From JAMBLL01 sp964460075 (GTDB lineage Bacteria > Actinomycetota > Acidimicrobiia > Spongiisociales > UBA5794), in contig CAYWPC010000010.1 of NCBI GenBank assembly GCA_964460075.1, forward strand, positions 16,874-80,873: a stretch of DNA of 64,000 nucleotides, read 5' to 3'. The position numbers and the translations under genes were made by a program. Under the pieces are notes generated by a model. The model made no database searches. It was not told the DNA's origin and worked only from the letters and a program-made list of their open reading frames with translations. Positions within the stretch are counted from its first letter, which is position 1; each line of letters opens with the position of its first letter. Positions 43,727 through 51,837 of the stretch are shown in pieces.

Positions 43727-44770
43727 ATGACGCGAGTGCTTCTTCTCTTTGGCGGTAGGTCGTCGGAACATGAGGTCTCCTGCTCGTCGGCGGTGTCTGT
43801 GTACGACGCGCTCGTCGAATCCGGCCATCGTGTGATCCCCGTCGGGATTGACCGTGGTGGATCCTGGTTCGTTTCAGATACGACCTCCCGACCGTTCCGA
43901 GCGGAAGGAAGATCAGCCGAGTTGCTCGTACCGAAAGGATCGCTGCGGGTAGGAGACGACGAACTCGATTTCGATGTCGCATTTCCGGTCCTTCATGGAC
44001 CACACGGCGAGGACGGGACCGTCCAGGGCGCCTTCGAGACTTGCAACACTCCGTATGTTGGCTGCGGTGTCCTGGGAAGTGCACTCTCGATGGATAAAGA
44101 CCTCACCAAGCAGGTCATCGCAGCAGCCGGAATCGCAACATCCCCGTGGCTGGCGGTGCGGCGCAAGAATTGGGATGACGATCCAGCGGTCTCGATGGGT
44201 GAGATGACTCGAACGCTCGGTTTTCCTGTGTTCGTGAAACCCTCGGCACAAGGTTCATCCGTGGGAATCTCTCGAGCAAGTACAGAGGGCGAGCTGAAGG
44301 ATGCGATCACGAAGGCGTTCCGATACGACACGAAGGTCGTCGTCGAGCAAGCGGTGTCCGGTCGTGAGATCGAAGTCGGGGTCCTCGATGGGCCGGTGAG
44401 CTCGGTTCCTGGCGAGGTGCACGTTGCCGACGGTTGGTACACCTACGACGCGAAGTACCAGGATGCGTCGAGTTCGTTCGAGGCTCCGGCGAGCCTCTCG
44501 GAGGACGCATCGAGGCAGGTCCGCGACCTCGCAGAGCAAGTATTCGAGATACTCGGGCTGGCGGGTCTGGCTCGCATCGACTTCTTCTACGAAGACGCGA
44601 CCCACCGGTTCGTCTTCAATGAGGCGAACACGCTGCCAGGGTTCACTTCGATCTCGGGGTTTCCCAAGGCGTGGATGGCGTCGGGTCTGACGTATCCCGA
44701 GATCTGCGACAGGTTGCTTGATGCCGCAATGCGTCGTCACGACGAGCGTTCACGACTCGCCGTCCGCTAG
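43727..44770 (+). CDS. ddl: D-alanine--D-alanine ligase
   Basis: ATP-dependent ligation of two D-Ala for peptidoglycan. A 347-residue ATP-grasp enzyme starting at ATG 43727 with LLLFGGRSSEHEVS (first-subsite Glu), PVLHGPHGEDGT, KPSAQGSSVGIS, EIEVGVL and NEANTLPGFT (metal and D-Ala-binding). The Tyr that favours D-Ala over D-lactate is in the GWYTYDAKYQ loop. It is divergent from the histidine kinase with a 45-base spacer. Confidence 0.94.
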   Translation: MTRVLLLFGGRSSEHEVSCSSAVSVYDALVESGHRVIPVGIDRGGSWFVSDTTSRPFRAEGRSAELLVPKGSLRVGDDELDFDVAFPVLHGPHGEDGTVQGAFETCNTPYVGCGVLGSALSMDKDLTKQVIAAAGIATSPWLAVRRKNWDDDPAVSMGEMTRTLGFPVFVKPSAQGSSVGISRASTEGELKDAITKAFRYDTKVVVEQAVSGREIEVGVLDGPVSSVPGEVHVADGWYTYDAKYQDASSSFEAPASLSEDASRQVRDLAEQVFEILGLAGLARIDFFYEDATHRFVFNEANTLPGFTSISGFPKAWMASGLTYPEICDRLLDAAMRRHDERSRLAVR

Positions 44771-44806
44771 ACATCTGCCTCGGTTCCAACCCCGCTGGGC
44801 AGACGA

Positions 44807-45040
44807 CTAGATCCGAATCACGGGACACGTGAGTGTTCTCACGATGCCTGGCACGGGTTGAATCTCGGTGACGACGAGATGACCGAGTGCGTCGACGTCG
44901 GAGGCTTTCGCCGCCACTATCACGTCATAGGGTCCTGTGACAGCCTCAGATGAGTCGACGCCGTCGATCGCAGCGATAGCTCGAGCAACTTCGGAAGCTC
45001 GGCCGCTGTCTGTTTGAATGAGCACGTAAGCCTGAACCAT
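44807..45040 (-). CDS. Stand-alone RAM (Lrp/AsnC ligand-binding) domain protein
   Basis: A 77-residue alpha-beta ferredoxin-like domain identical in layout to the C-terminal effector domain of Lrp/AsnC regulators (VQAYVLIQTDSG, GVDSSEAVTGPYDVIVAAKASD, IVRTLTCPVIRI), without a DNA-binding part. Such single-domain RAM proteins bind amino acids and may oligomerise with Lrp family members. It converges with ddl. Confidence 0.85.
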   Translation of the reverse strand: MVQAYVLIQTDSGRASEVARAIAAIDGVDSSEAVTGPYDVIVAAKASDVDALGHLVVTEIQPVPGIVRTLTCPVIRI

Positions 45041-45132
45041 GGCGTAACCGTACCAGCTCGTGCAGTTGAGCGTCCAGGGAGGGCAGGGTCCTGATTGAGC
45101 GAACAGGCAAGTCGGCGTGTTGGCCTGAGGAC

Positions 45133-45342
45133 TCAGTATCCGTCAGATCCGAAGCGAAGGTTTGTCGCCACAGGCTCCTCGGTGTCAGCGACATCGAAAC
45201 GGAGCCGCTGGCCTTGACGGAGGAAGCGGAACATTGAACCGTCCAGGCTCTCCGGTTTCACAAGGACCTCGGAGCGGTCGTCATCGCGAACGATGACGCC
45301 GATCCCCGTCGCAGGGTCGTACGCCTTGACGACGCCCTGCAT
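45133..45342 (-). CDS. Divergent cold-shock-domain protein coupled to rpmB
   Basis: A 69-residue protein (70 from the ATG one codon earlier) whose start is embedded in the rpmB stop as ATGATG/TGA. QGVVKAYDPATGIGVIVRDD aligns with the CspA start GTVKWFNPxKGFGFI; the RNP1 aromatics are missing (TGIGVI), and the rest (VLVKPESL, LRQGQRLRFDV) fits the OB fold. The domain is therefore recognisable but probably weaker at stacking RNA bases. No CspA paralogue in the window. Function inferred only as nucleic-acid binding. Confidence 0.7.
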   Translation of the reverse strand: MQGVVKAYDPATGIGVIVRDDDRSEVLVKPESLDGSMFRFLRQGQRLRFDVADTEEPVATNLRFGSDGY

Positions 45343-45530
45343 CATGCCTTTTCGACTTTTCCAGCCTTGATGCAGGATGTGCACACCCTGGCGCGGCGAG
45401 TGTTGCTGCCGTGCTTGACACGGATCTTCTGGATGTTCGGTCTCCAGGTCTTCGATGACCGCTTGTGGGAGAACGAGACCTGCTTGCCTGTCCAGGGCTC
45501 CTTGCCGCAGACTTCACATCTGTATGCCAT
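45342..45530 (-). CDS. rpmB: Ribosomal protein bL28
   Basis: A 62-residue L28 protein starting MAYRCEVCGKEPWTGKQVSF, with a C-terminal C-T-S-C pair, so a zinc-binding (C+) form. AGGAGGT precedes the start by about 10 bases. It is divergent from recG across 116 bases and co-translated with the cold-shock-like gene downstream. Confidence 0.96.
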   Translation of the reverse strand: MAYRCEVCGKEPWTGKQVSFSHKRSSKTWRPNIQKIRVKHGSNTRRARVCTSCIKAGKVEKA

Positions 45531-45646
45531 GTGGGGGTAAACCTCCTGAGGTGCGGTTGCAGGGTAGCAGCGGGGCACGGTATTCGACTCTGTCGAATCG
45601 GGACCGCAAGCTGGCATTGCGTCTCGGACTCGACCAACATCGAAGC

Positions 45647-47836
45647 ATGGCAGTCGAGGCTCCAGAGAATGAACGCACGCTTGCATACCTTGCCGAGATC
45701 GGCGTAGACCTCGTCAAAGGGATCGGGGCGTCGTCTGCGAGGAAGCTGAACGATCAAGGTATTCGCTCTGTCGCGGATCTCCTGCTCACCGTACCAATCC
45801 GGTACCTCGATCGTAGTCAGATGTTCGACATCGGTTCTGCCCCTCTCGGGGAGGAAGTGACCATCGGGGGTACGGTGACGTCGTTCTCGAAACGCCGCAT
45901 CTCGCGTGGTCGAACGATGGTCGAAGCCCGGATATCAGACGGTACGAGCAGCGTGCGGGTCGTGTGGTTCAATCCATACATTTCACTCGAACGGGGCGAA
46001 GAAGTCGCCCTGAGTGGAAAGCTCGACGATTTCAGGGGATCGTTACAGATGAAAGGGCCGGACGTCGACCGACTCTCGGGCCAGGAGTCCCTTCTCACCG
46101 GCCGTGTCGTGCCTGTGTACGGCAGCCTCGGTGGCATCCGTCCCGTTCGGGTTCGTGGGGCGATCAGCAACGCCGTTGCGCGGTCGCTTCCGATCGTTGA
46201 CATCGTTCCCGATTCCATCACACGGCGTGTGGACCTTGTCGATCGCTCGACATCGATCCACGACATTCATTTCCCTGATGCTTACGCAGCGATAGCACCA
46301 GCTCGGCGCCGTCTGATTTTCGACGAGTTCCTCAGGATCCAGATGGCCCTGCGTGTCCGGGCCCATGATGCCTACGAGTCACGAGTCGGCATGCGCAACG
46401 CCGTGTGCGGGGACCTGTTCGATCGCTTCATAGCCTCCCTGCCGTACTCGTTGACCGCGGCGCAATCAAGGGTTCTCGATGAGATGATCCACGACATGGC
46501 TGCCGTCACACCCATGCATCGTCTACTCCAAGGCGAAGTTGGGTCGGGCAAGACGGTCGTGGTCGTAGCAGCGCTGCTCGCATCGGTCGAGAGCGGGCAT
46601 CAGGGCGCCGTCATGGCACCGACCGAGGTCTTGGCAACCCAGCACTATCTCGGAACCGAGATGGCGCTCTTGGATGCCGATATGGCGCCGGCGCTGCGTG
46701 ACGTCGGTGCGGCAGGCACCGCATCGCTGTTCCCAGCCGTGCCTTCGGCAGAGCGACCGGTTCGCATCGGGCTGTTCACCTCGAGCAGGGTGCGTGTGAA
46801 CTTCGTGTCTGGTGACGTCGGCCGCGACCAGGGTCTTGCATGGTTGAGGGACGGCACCATCGACATCGCCTTTGGAACCCAGGCCCTGATTCAAGAGGGC
46901 GTGTCGTTCGCATGTCTCGGTCTGACAGTCGTCGACGAACAGCACCGCTTCGGTGTGGAGCAGCGAGTCGTACTCCGTGACACGGTTCCAGGGGACAACG
47001 TTCCTGATCTACTTCTCATGACGGCCACCCCGATTCCGAGAACACTTGCTATGACGCTCTATGGGGACCTCGACGTGTCGGTGATCGATGAGTTGCCGCC
47101 GGGACGTTCCGAGATCGAGACGAGCTCGTTCGAAGAGTCAGCGGATGACGAGATTGACCTAGCGATCGAGCGTGCAGTCGATGACGGTCATCAAGTGTTT
47201 GTTGTATGTCCGCTGGTGGATGTCTCAGACAAGGTCCATGCGCGTTCAGCAATAGAAGAGTTTGCAAGAGTGTCCGAAGCTCTTCCTGACGTTCGGGTCG
47301 AGCTGTTGCATGGCCAGATGCGCTCACAAGACAAAGCTGAGGTGATGGCACGATTCGCCAGGGGTGACGTCGACGTACTTGTCTCGACAACCGTCATCGA
47401 GGTGGGCATCGACGTCCCGAATGCAACGTTGATGATCATTCGGAATGCTGACCGCTTCGGGTTGAGCCAGTTGCACCAGCTTCGTGGTCGCGTCGGCCGA
47501 GGGATCCACGCAGGGCACTGCATCCTCGCGGCGGATGTCGACAGCGATGACGGGCGGCGGCGCATCGAAGCGATGCTGTCGACGAACGATGGCTTCACGC
47601 TCGCGGTCGTCGATCTGGAGATTCGAGGACAGGGCACCATCTTCGCTGGTTCGCAGTCCGGTGCTGCGGATCTCAAACTGGGCGATATCCTCATCGATCA
47701 CGAGCTACTCGAAGCTGCGAGGGGCGTGGCAGCAGAAGCAGTGACAACCAATAGGGAAGGGCCGTTCGTTGCTGCTGTGATGCAGGAGTTCGACGTGTTC
47801 TTCGGACGAGACACCGAGTGGCTTTCGAGGAGTTGA
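45647..47836 (+). CDS. recG: ATP-dependent DNA helicase RecG
   Basis: A 729-residue branch-migration helicase that reverses stalled forks. The N-terminal wedge OB domain is followed by helicase motifs: GEVGSGKTVV (Walker A), APTEVLATQH, DEQHRFG (Walker B), TATPIPRTL, DVDVLVSTTVIEVGIDVPNA, and QLRGRVGRG. The region between motif Ia and Ib has a slightly longer insertion (near DVGAAGTASLF) than in E. coli. Start ATG 45647 is used; an upstream in-frame codon would run into the rpmB control region. rsmD begins three bases after the stop. Confidence 0.93.
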   Translation: MAVEAPENERTLAYLAEIGVDLVKGIGASSARKLNDQGIRSVADLLLTVPIRYLDRSQMFDIGSAPLGEEVTIGGTVTSFSKRRISRGRTMVEARISDGTSSVRVVWFNPYISLERGEEVALSGKLDDFRGSLQMKGPDVDRLSGQESLLTGRVVPVYGSLGGIRPVRVRGAISNAVARSLPIVDIVPDSITRRVDLVDRSTSIHDIHFPDAYAAIAPARRRLIFDEFLRIQMALRVRAHDAYESRVGMRNAVCGDLFDRFIASLPYSLTAAQSRVLDEMIHDMAAVTPMHRLLQGEVGSGKTVVVVAALLASVESGHQGAVMAPTEVLATQHYLGTEMALLDADMAPALRDVGAAGTASLFPAVPSAERPVRIGLFTSSRVRVNFVSGDVGRDQGLAWLRDGTIDIAFGTQALIQEGVSFACLGLTVVDEQHRFGVEQRVVLRDTVPGDNVPDLLLMTATPIPRTLAMTLYGDLDVSVIDELPPGRSEIETSSFEESADDEIDLAIERAVDDGHQVFVVCPLVDVSDKVHARSAIEEFARVSEALPDVRVELLHGQMRSQDKAEVMARFARGDVDVLVSTTVIEVGIDVPNATLMIIRNADRFGLSQLHQLRGRVGRGIHAGHCILAADVDSDDGRRRIEAMLSTNDGFTLAVVDLEIRGQGTIFAGSQSGAADLKLGDILIDHELLEAARGVAAEAVTTNREGPFVAAVMQEFDVFFGRDTEWLSRS

Positions 47837-47839
47837 GAG

Positions 47840-48376
47840 ATGCGGATCATTGCGGGACAGGCCAAGGGCAGGAAGCTCGCAGTCCCTACCTTCGGTACTC
47901 GGCCCATGACGGGTCGAGTGCGAGAGTCGATCTTCTCGATCTTGTCGGCACGGATTCCTGACGCACACGTGCTCGACCTGTATGCGGGTTCGGGATCGCT
48001 GGGTCTTGAGGCACTCAGCCGGGGTGCTCGCACGGCAACCTTCGTCGAGCGTGATCGCTCGGCTGCGCACATAATCGAAGACAACATCGTCCTGGTCGGG
48101 CTCGGGGGCGACGTCGTCCGTGCATCGGTCACCCATGCAATCGATCGACTGGTCGGACCATATGACGTCGTATTTGTCGATCCTCCGTACGCGAAGGGTG
48201 ACGCATCCGTTGATGCAGTGATCGATGCGCTCGCCCCGATTCTGGGAGGGTGCGGTGTCGTGATCGTCCATCGGCAGGCTGCGAGCAGGATCTCGACTCC
48301 CGATTTCCTCACTTCTACCCTTGAGCGACATTACGGTGATGCCATAGTGACAATGATGGAGAGAGCAACGCTGTGA
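47840..48376 (+). CDS. rsmD: 16S rRNA (guanine966-N2)-methyltransferase
   Basis: A 178-residue SAM methyltransferase acting on the 30S subunit. It has MRIIAGQAKGRKL and RPMTGRVRESIFSIL at the N-terminus, the SAM loop LDLYAGSGSLGLEAL, and the catalytic DPPY (D114-Y117). The stop overlaps coaD by 4 bases. Synteny with recG and coaD is the general actinobacterial order. Confidence 0.92.
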   Translation: MRIIAGQAKGRKLAVPTFGTRPMTGRVRESIFSILSARIPDAHVLDLYAGSGSLGLEALSRGARTATFVERDRSAAHIIEDNIVLVGLGGDVVRASVTHAIDRLVGPYDVVFVDPPYAKGDASVDAVIDALAPILGGCGVVIVHRQAASRISTPDFLTSTLERHYGDAIVTMMERATL

Positions 48377-48849
48377 TAACCGTGCTCGTGCCAGGAAGTT
48401 TTGATCCCCCAACGAAGGGACACCTTGATGTGGTCGAACGGTGCGCGTCACTGTTCGATGACGTCGTGGTCTCCGTGGTCCACAATCCATCCAAGACACC
48501 CTTGTTTACGGCGAGTGAGCGTGTCGACCTGCTTGAGCAGTGTTGCGTTGCATGGCCGAATGTTCGTGTGGCGTCGTTTCAGGGGCTCCTTGTCGACTTC
48601 GCAAAGGAGGTTGGCGCTGCGACGATTGTCAAGGGACTGCGGGCCGTCACGGATTTCGAATTCGAGATTCAGATGTCACAAATGAACAGGCATCTCTCCG
48701 GTGACGTAGTGTCGCTGTTCGTTGCGACGAAGCCGGAGTACGGTTATCTGTCATCGTCACTTGTCAAAGAGGTTGCAAGGCTCGGCGGCTCCGTCGATGC
48801 CCTTGTCCCTGAACCCGTCGCAGCAGCATTGAAGGAGCGTCTTGCATGA
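48373..48849 (+). CDS. coaD: Phosphopantetheine adenylyltransferase
   Basis: Fourth step of CoA synthesis: transfers AMP to phosphopantetheine. The 158-residue nucleotidyltransferase has PGSFDPPTKGHLD (H17), VSVVHNPSKTPLF, KGLRAVTDFEFE and YLSSSLVKE. GTG start within the rsmD stop (GTGA). The sepIVA-like gene overlaps its stop by 4 bases. Confidence 0.94.
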   Translation: MITVLVPGSFDPPTKGHLDVVERCASLFDDVVVSVVHNPSKTPLFTASERVDLLEQCCVAWPNVRVASFQGLLVDFAKEVGAATIVKGLRAVTDFEFEIQMSQMNRHLSGDVVSLFVATKPEYGYLSSSLVKEVARLGGSVDALVPEPVAAALKERLA

Positions 48850-49367
48850 TCGACCGTCCCCAAGAGGCGCATCAATCGCCTCCGGTCCCTGGAAGGATCG
48901 CAGACCTTCTCGAAGACCTCATCTCAGAGATCGAGCATGCGAGGACTGTTCCGCTCTCTAACAACGTCATGATCAATCAGGAGGATCTCCTCGATCGGCT
49001 CCACCATGCCTCCGAGGAGCTTCCAGAGGAGCTCCGTGCAGCGCGGTGGATGGTTCGTGAACGCGAGTCCTACATTGCTCGAACGAATGAGAAGGCCCGT
49101 GAGGTAATCGCAAGCGCACGGGCCGAGTCTGTGCGGCTCGTGTCGGAGAACTATGTTGTTCAGGAAGCCGTCGAAGAGGCGAATACGCTGGTCCGCAACG
49201 CCGAGAATGAGGCACGGCGAATCCGTCTTGAGGCTGAAGATTACGCAGAACGGCATCTGAGCGAGGCCGAGACGGTTCTTGGGGAACTCTACCGATATGT
49301 GACAGAGGCACGAGCTGAGCTGCACAAGGCGCTCCCTCCCAAGCCCGAGCCTCCCGTGTCGCAGTAG
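48846..49367 (+). CDS. SepIVA-like coiled-coil septation protein
   Basis: A 173-residue acidic protein with a central coiled coil (about residues 45-150; repeats rich in A, E, R such as EKAREVIASARAESVRLV). In mycobacteria Rv2927c (SepIVA), a DivIVA-like septal protein, lies between coaD and the YceD gene; this is the same place and the same coiled-coil class. It is shorter than the mycobacterial protein (about 245 aa). Inference: scaffolding at the septum. Confidence 0.72.
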   Translation: MIDRPQEAHQSPPVPGRIADLLEDLISEIEHARTVPLSNNVMINQEDLLDRLHHASEELPEELRAARWMVRERESYIARTNEKAREVIASARAESVRLVSENYVVQEAVEEANTLVRNAENEARRIRLEAEDYAERHLSEAETVLGELYRYVTEARAELHKALPPKPEPPVSQ

Positions 49368-49405
49368 CGGCGCGTGTTTCCGGATCACAGGGGTACGCTC
49401 GAGGT

Positions 49406-49912
49406 ATGACGCGTAGCCTCTTCTCACTCGATGTCGCTGATCTGATCGGCAGCGATGCTTCACCGCGGCCCGTGAGTATCGAGGTGCACGTCGATTGGGG
49501 TATCGACATGAGTCGAGTGACTCCCGACGAGATGCTGATCGCCGATCTGATGTTGCACTCGGTTTCGGGCGGTGTCGCTGTTACAGGATCGGTTTCCTAC
49601 ACCACGATCGATACCTGTTTTCGGTGTCTCGACGAGTTCCAGACACAGCGTCGCGCCGCGGTTGGGGCGCTGTTCGACAAGAATGAGGACGATGACGGGA
49701 GCTACCCGCTCTTGGGGAACAAAATCGATGTAGAGCAGCTCCTGCGCGATGAGGTGCTTCTGCTGCTTCCTGTTGCACAGGATTGCGGGAAGGACCGCTG
49801 TACAATGGCGAGTAGCGCAGAATCAGACTTGAATACAGACATCCCGGATGACAATGGCGAATTTGGGTCGCCTTTTGCCGTCCTCAAGGACTTCCTGGAA
49901 TCCGGGGAATGA
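49406..49912 (+). CDS. YceD (DUF177) family protein
   Basis: A 168-residue protein always found upstream of rpmF in actinobacteria. It has the CFRCLDEF motif and, downstream, EVLLLLPVAQDCGKDRC: a Cys4 pattern typical of the family. YceD is linked to 23S rRNA processing or accumulation in other bacteria. It precedes rpmF by 18 bases. Confidence 0.88.
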   Translation: MTRSLFSLDVADLIGSDASPRPVSIEVHVDWGIDMSRVTPDEMLIADLMLHSVSGGVAVTGSVSYTTIDTCFRCLDEFQTQRRAAVGALFDKNEDDDGSYPLLGNKIDVEQLLRDEVLLLLPVAQDCGKDRCTMASSAESDLNTDIPDDNGEFGSPFAVLKDFLESGE

Positions 49913-49930
49913 ACGGGAGAAGTTTTTACC

Positions 49931-50107
49931 ATGGCAGTGCCAAAGAAGAAGATGTCTCGATCTCGCACAAGACGCCGTAAGGCTCAGTGGAAGGTGGCAA
50001 TGCCCACGATCGCGCGTTGCTCGACCTGTAACGCCCCGCATGCGCCGCATCGCGCGTGCACGAATTGTGGTACCTACAACGGGCGCGAAGTCATCGAAAC
50101 GTCGTAG
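49931..50107 (+). CDS. rpmF: Ribosomal protein bL32
   Basis: A 58-residue protein starting MAVPKKKMSRSRTRRRKAQW, then CSTC ... CTNC, the four-Cys zinc-binding form of L32. GGGAGAAG lies about 10 bases before the ATG. plsX starts five bases after the stop, the usual rpmF-plsX order. Confidence 0.96.
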   Translation: MAVPKKKMSRSRTRRRKAQWKVAMPTIARCSTCNAPHAPHRACTNCGTYNGREVIETS

Positions 50108-50112
50108 CAGTC

Positions 50113-51090
50113 ATGCCCCTGATCGCCGTTGATGCCATGGGGGGCGACAGCGCTCCGCGCGAGACTGTCGAAGGAGCAATAATCGCCGCAGAGAGCGGTG
50201 TAGAGGTTGTTCTTGTAGGCGATGAACAAGAAATCAGACGACTTCTCGATGGAAGAGATGTCTCGGTGTCTGTTGTGCATGCCGGTGAGATCATCGGCAT
50301 GCATGACGACCCAACCCATGCAATCAGGGAGAAGAAGGACGCCTCGATCGTCGTTGCGGCCAGAATGGTCGCGGCGGGAGAAGCAGATGCTCTGGTCTCG
50401 GCCGGATCGACGGGCGCTGCCATGGCGTCTGCGGCGTTCATCATCGGTCGTCTCGAAGGTGTTGCGCGTCCAGGTATCGCATCGATCTTCCCTACGGGTC
50501 ACGTCATCATGGACGTTGGCGCAAACCTTGAGTGCAAGGCTGAGCACCTGTTGCAGTTCGCGGTCATGGGCACGGCACTCGCCCAGGTGTATCGGCAGGT
50601 CGAGTTTCCGAGAGTTGGCTTGCTCAATATCGGCGAAGAGGAATCGAAGGGCAGGATCCTCGAAAAGGAGGCGTTCGCGCTTCTCACTTCGAGCGGTGCG
50701 GTGAACTTCGTAGGGAACGTCGAGGGGACAGACATCGCGACCGATGCCGCTGACGTGATCGTGACCGATGGCTTTACTGGCAACGTACTGTTGAAGACGG
50801 GCGAGGGCGCGGGCAAGGTGATCCAGAGGATGGTGTTCGAGATGCTCGCGAAGCCCCAGTACCAGGATGCGGTGGCCGAGCTGATGCCTGTCTTCATCGA
50901 GCTGCGCGAGCGGCTATCTCCCGACTCTGTCGGGGGTGCTCACCTCGTTGGGACGAAGGGCGTTGTAGTGATCGCACACGGGAGCTCGTCGCGTGTGGCT
51001 ATAGACAATGCGATCGAGATTGCCGCCGAAGGGGTTGATCGTGGTCTCGTTGAGACGATCGCCCATGGAATCACGGCCGCTGCTCGCTGA
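50113..51090 (+). CDS. plsX: Phosphate acyltransferase PlsX
   Basis: Makes acyl-phosphate from acyl-ACP for phospholipid synthesis. A 325-residue protein with AVDAMGGDSAP, LVSAGSTGAAMA, DVGANLECKAEHLLQFAVMG, LLNIGEEESKG and FTGNVLLKT. An ATG at 50113 follows rpmF directly; a 19-codon extension would run through rpmF. Unlike in many bacteria no fabD or acpP gene follows: rnc comes two bases after the stop. Confidence 0.95.
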   Translation: MPLIAVDAMGGDSAPRETVEGAIIAAESGVEVVLVGDEQEIRRLLDGRDVSVSVVHAGEIIGMHDDPTHAIREKKDASIVVAARMVAAGEADALVSAGSTGAAMASAAFIIGRLEGVARPGIASIFPTGHVIMDVGANLECKAEHLLQFAVMGTALAQVYRQVEFPRVGLLNIGEEESKGRILEKEAFALLTSSGAVNFVGNVEGTDIATDAADVIVTDGFTGNVLLKTGEGAGKVIQRMVFEMLAKPQYQDAVAELMPVFIELRERLSPDSVGGAHLVGTKGVVVIAHGSSSRVAIDNAIEIAAEGVDRGLVETIAHGITAAAR

Positions 51091-51092
51091 CG

Positions 51093-51782
51093 ATGACTGC
51101 TCTCGATCCGATCGTTCAAGACGTCGAACAAGGACTTGGGTACCACTTTGGTGATGTCGGGCTCTTCTGGGAGGCGCTCACACACGCATCGTATGAAGCC
51201 GAGCACGGAGGGGTCACGTCCTATGAGCGGCTCGAGTTCCTTGGAGATGCCGTTCTCGAATTGGTGACGACAAGCCTGATCTTCGAGACGCTGCCGGACG
51301 CGCCGGAGGGAGCGATGACGAAGCTGCGAGCGTCCGTGGTGGATGCTGGGACGCTCGCCTCGCTCGCGAGGGATCTAGGACTCTCTGAAGCCATACGTGT
51401 GGGGAAGGGCGAGGACCGCTCCGGTGGCAGGGACAGGGTTTCGACGCTCTCTGACGTCCTCGAAGCGCTGGTCGGCGCGGTGTTCCTCGATGGCGGTTGG
51501 GAGCACGCGAGCAAGGTCGTCAGAAGGCTGTGGGCTCCTGTCATTCAGAGCAGAGATCCATCGTCGGATGTCACAGATCCGAGATCTCGGCTTCAGGAGA
51601 TGCTCGCAAGTGATGGCAGGACGGTGTCGTTTTCATACGACCGTTCGGGTCCAGACCACGCAGCCAAATTCACGGCAACAGCCTATGTCGACGGCCTCCG
51701 GATCGCGATTGGAACAGGGACCTCGAAGAAGTCGGCCGCGATCGACGCGGCCCGCACCGCGATCGAAGCGGGAGTGGGCTGA
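51093..51782 (+). CDS. rnc: Ribonuclease III
   Basis: Double-strand-specific endonuclease for rRNA processing. A 229-residue protein with the signature ERLEFLGDAVL (45-55), the second metal Glu/Asp region (DVLEALVGAVFLDGG), and a C-terminal dsRNA-binding domain (LQEMLASDG to AAIDAARTAIE). mutM, which follows rnc in mycobacteria, is absent; smc follows after 55 bases. Confidence 0.95.
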   Translation: MTALDPIVQDVEQGLGYHFGDVGLFWEALTHASYEAEHGGVTSYERLEFLGDAVLELVTTSLIFETLPDAPEGAMTKLRASVVDAGTLASLARDLGLSEAIRVGKGEDRSGGRDRVSTLSDVLEALVGAVFLDGGWEHASKVVRRLWAPVIQSRDPSSDVTDPRSRLQEMLASDGRTVSFSYDRSGPDHAAKFTATAYVDGLRIAIGTGTSKKSAAIDAARTAIEAGVG

Positions 51783-51798
51783 GGTGTATGCGAAAAGG

Positions 51799-51814
51799 AT
51801 TACAACCGTGTAAT
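51799..51814. promoter_or_regulatory. Inverted repeat upstream of smc
   Basis: ATTACA-ACCG-TGTAAT, two perfect 6-base arms around four bases, in the 55-base rnc-smc spacer and 24 bases before the smc GTG. It could be an operator or a short transcript hairpin; no known regulator motif is recognised. Confidence 0.3.
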
Positions 51815-51837
51815 TCACTCTGGTAACCTGTCTACCT

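Noticed and set aside
44771..44806. Possible terminator between ddl and the RAM-domain gene
   Set aside because: Only a short CTGCC/GGCAG pairing with a large loop and no T run.
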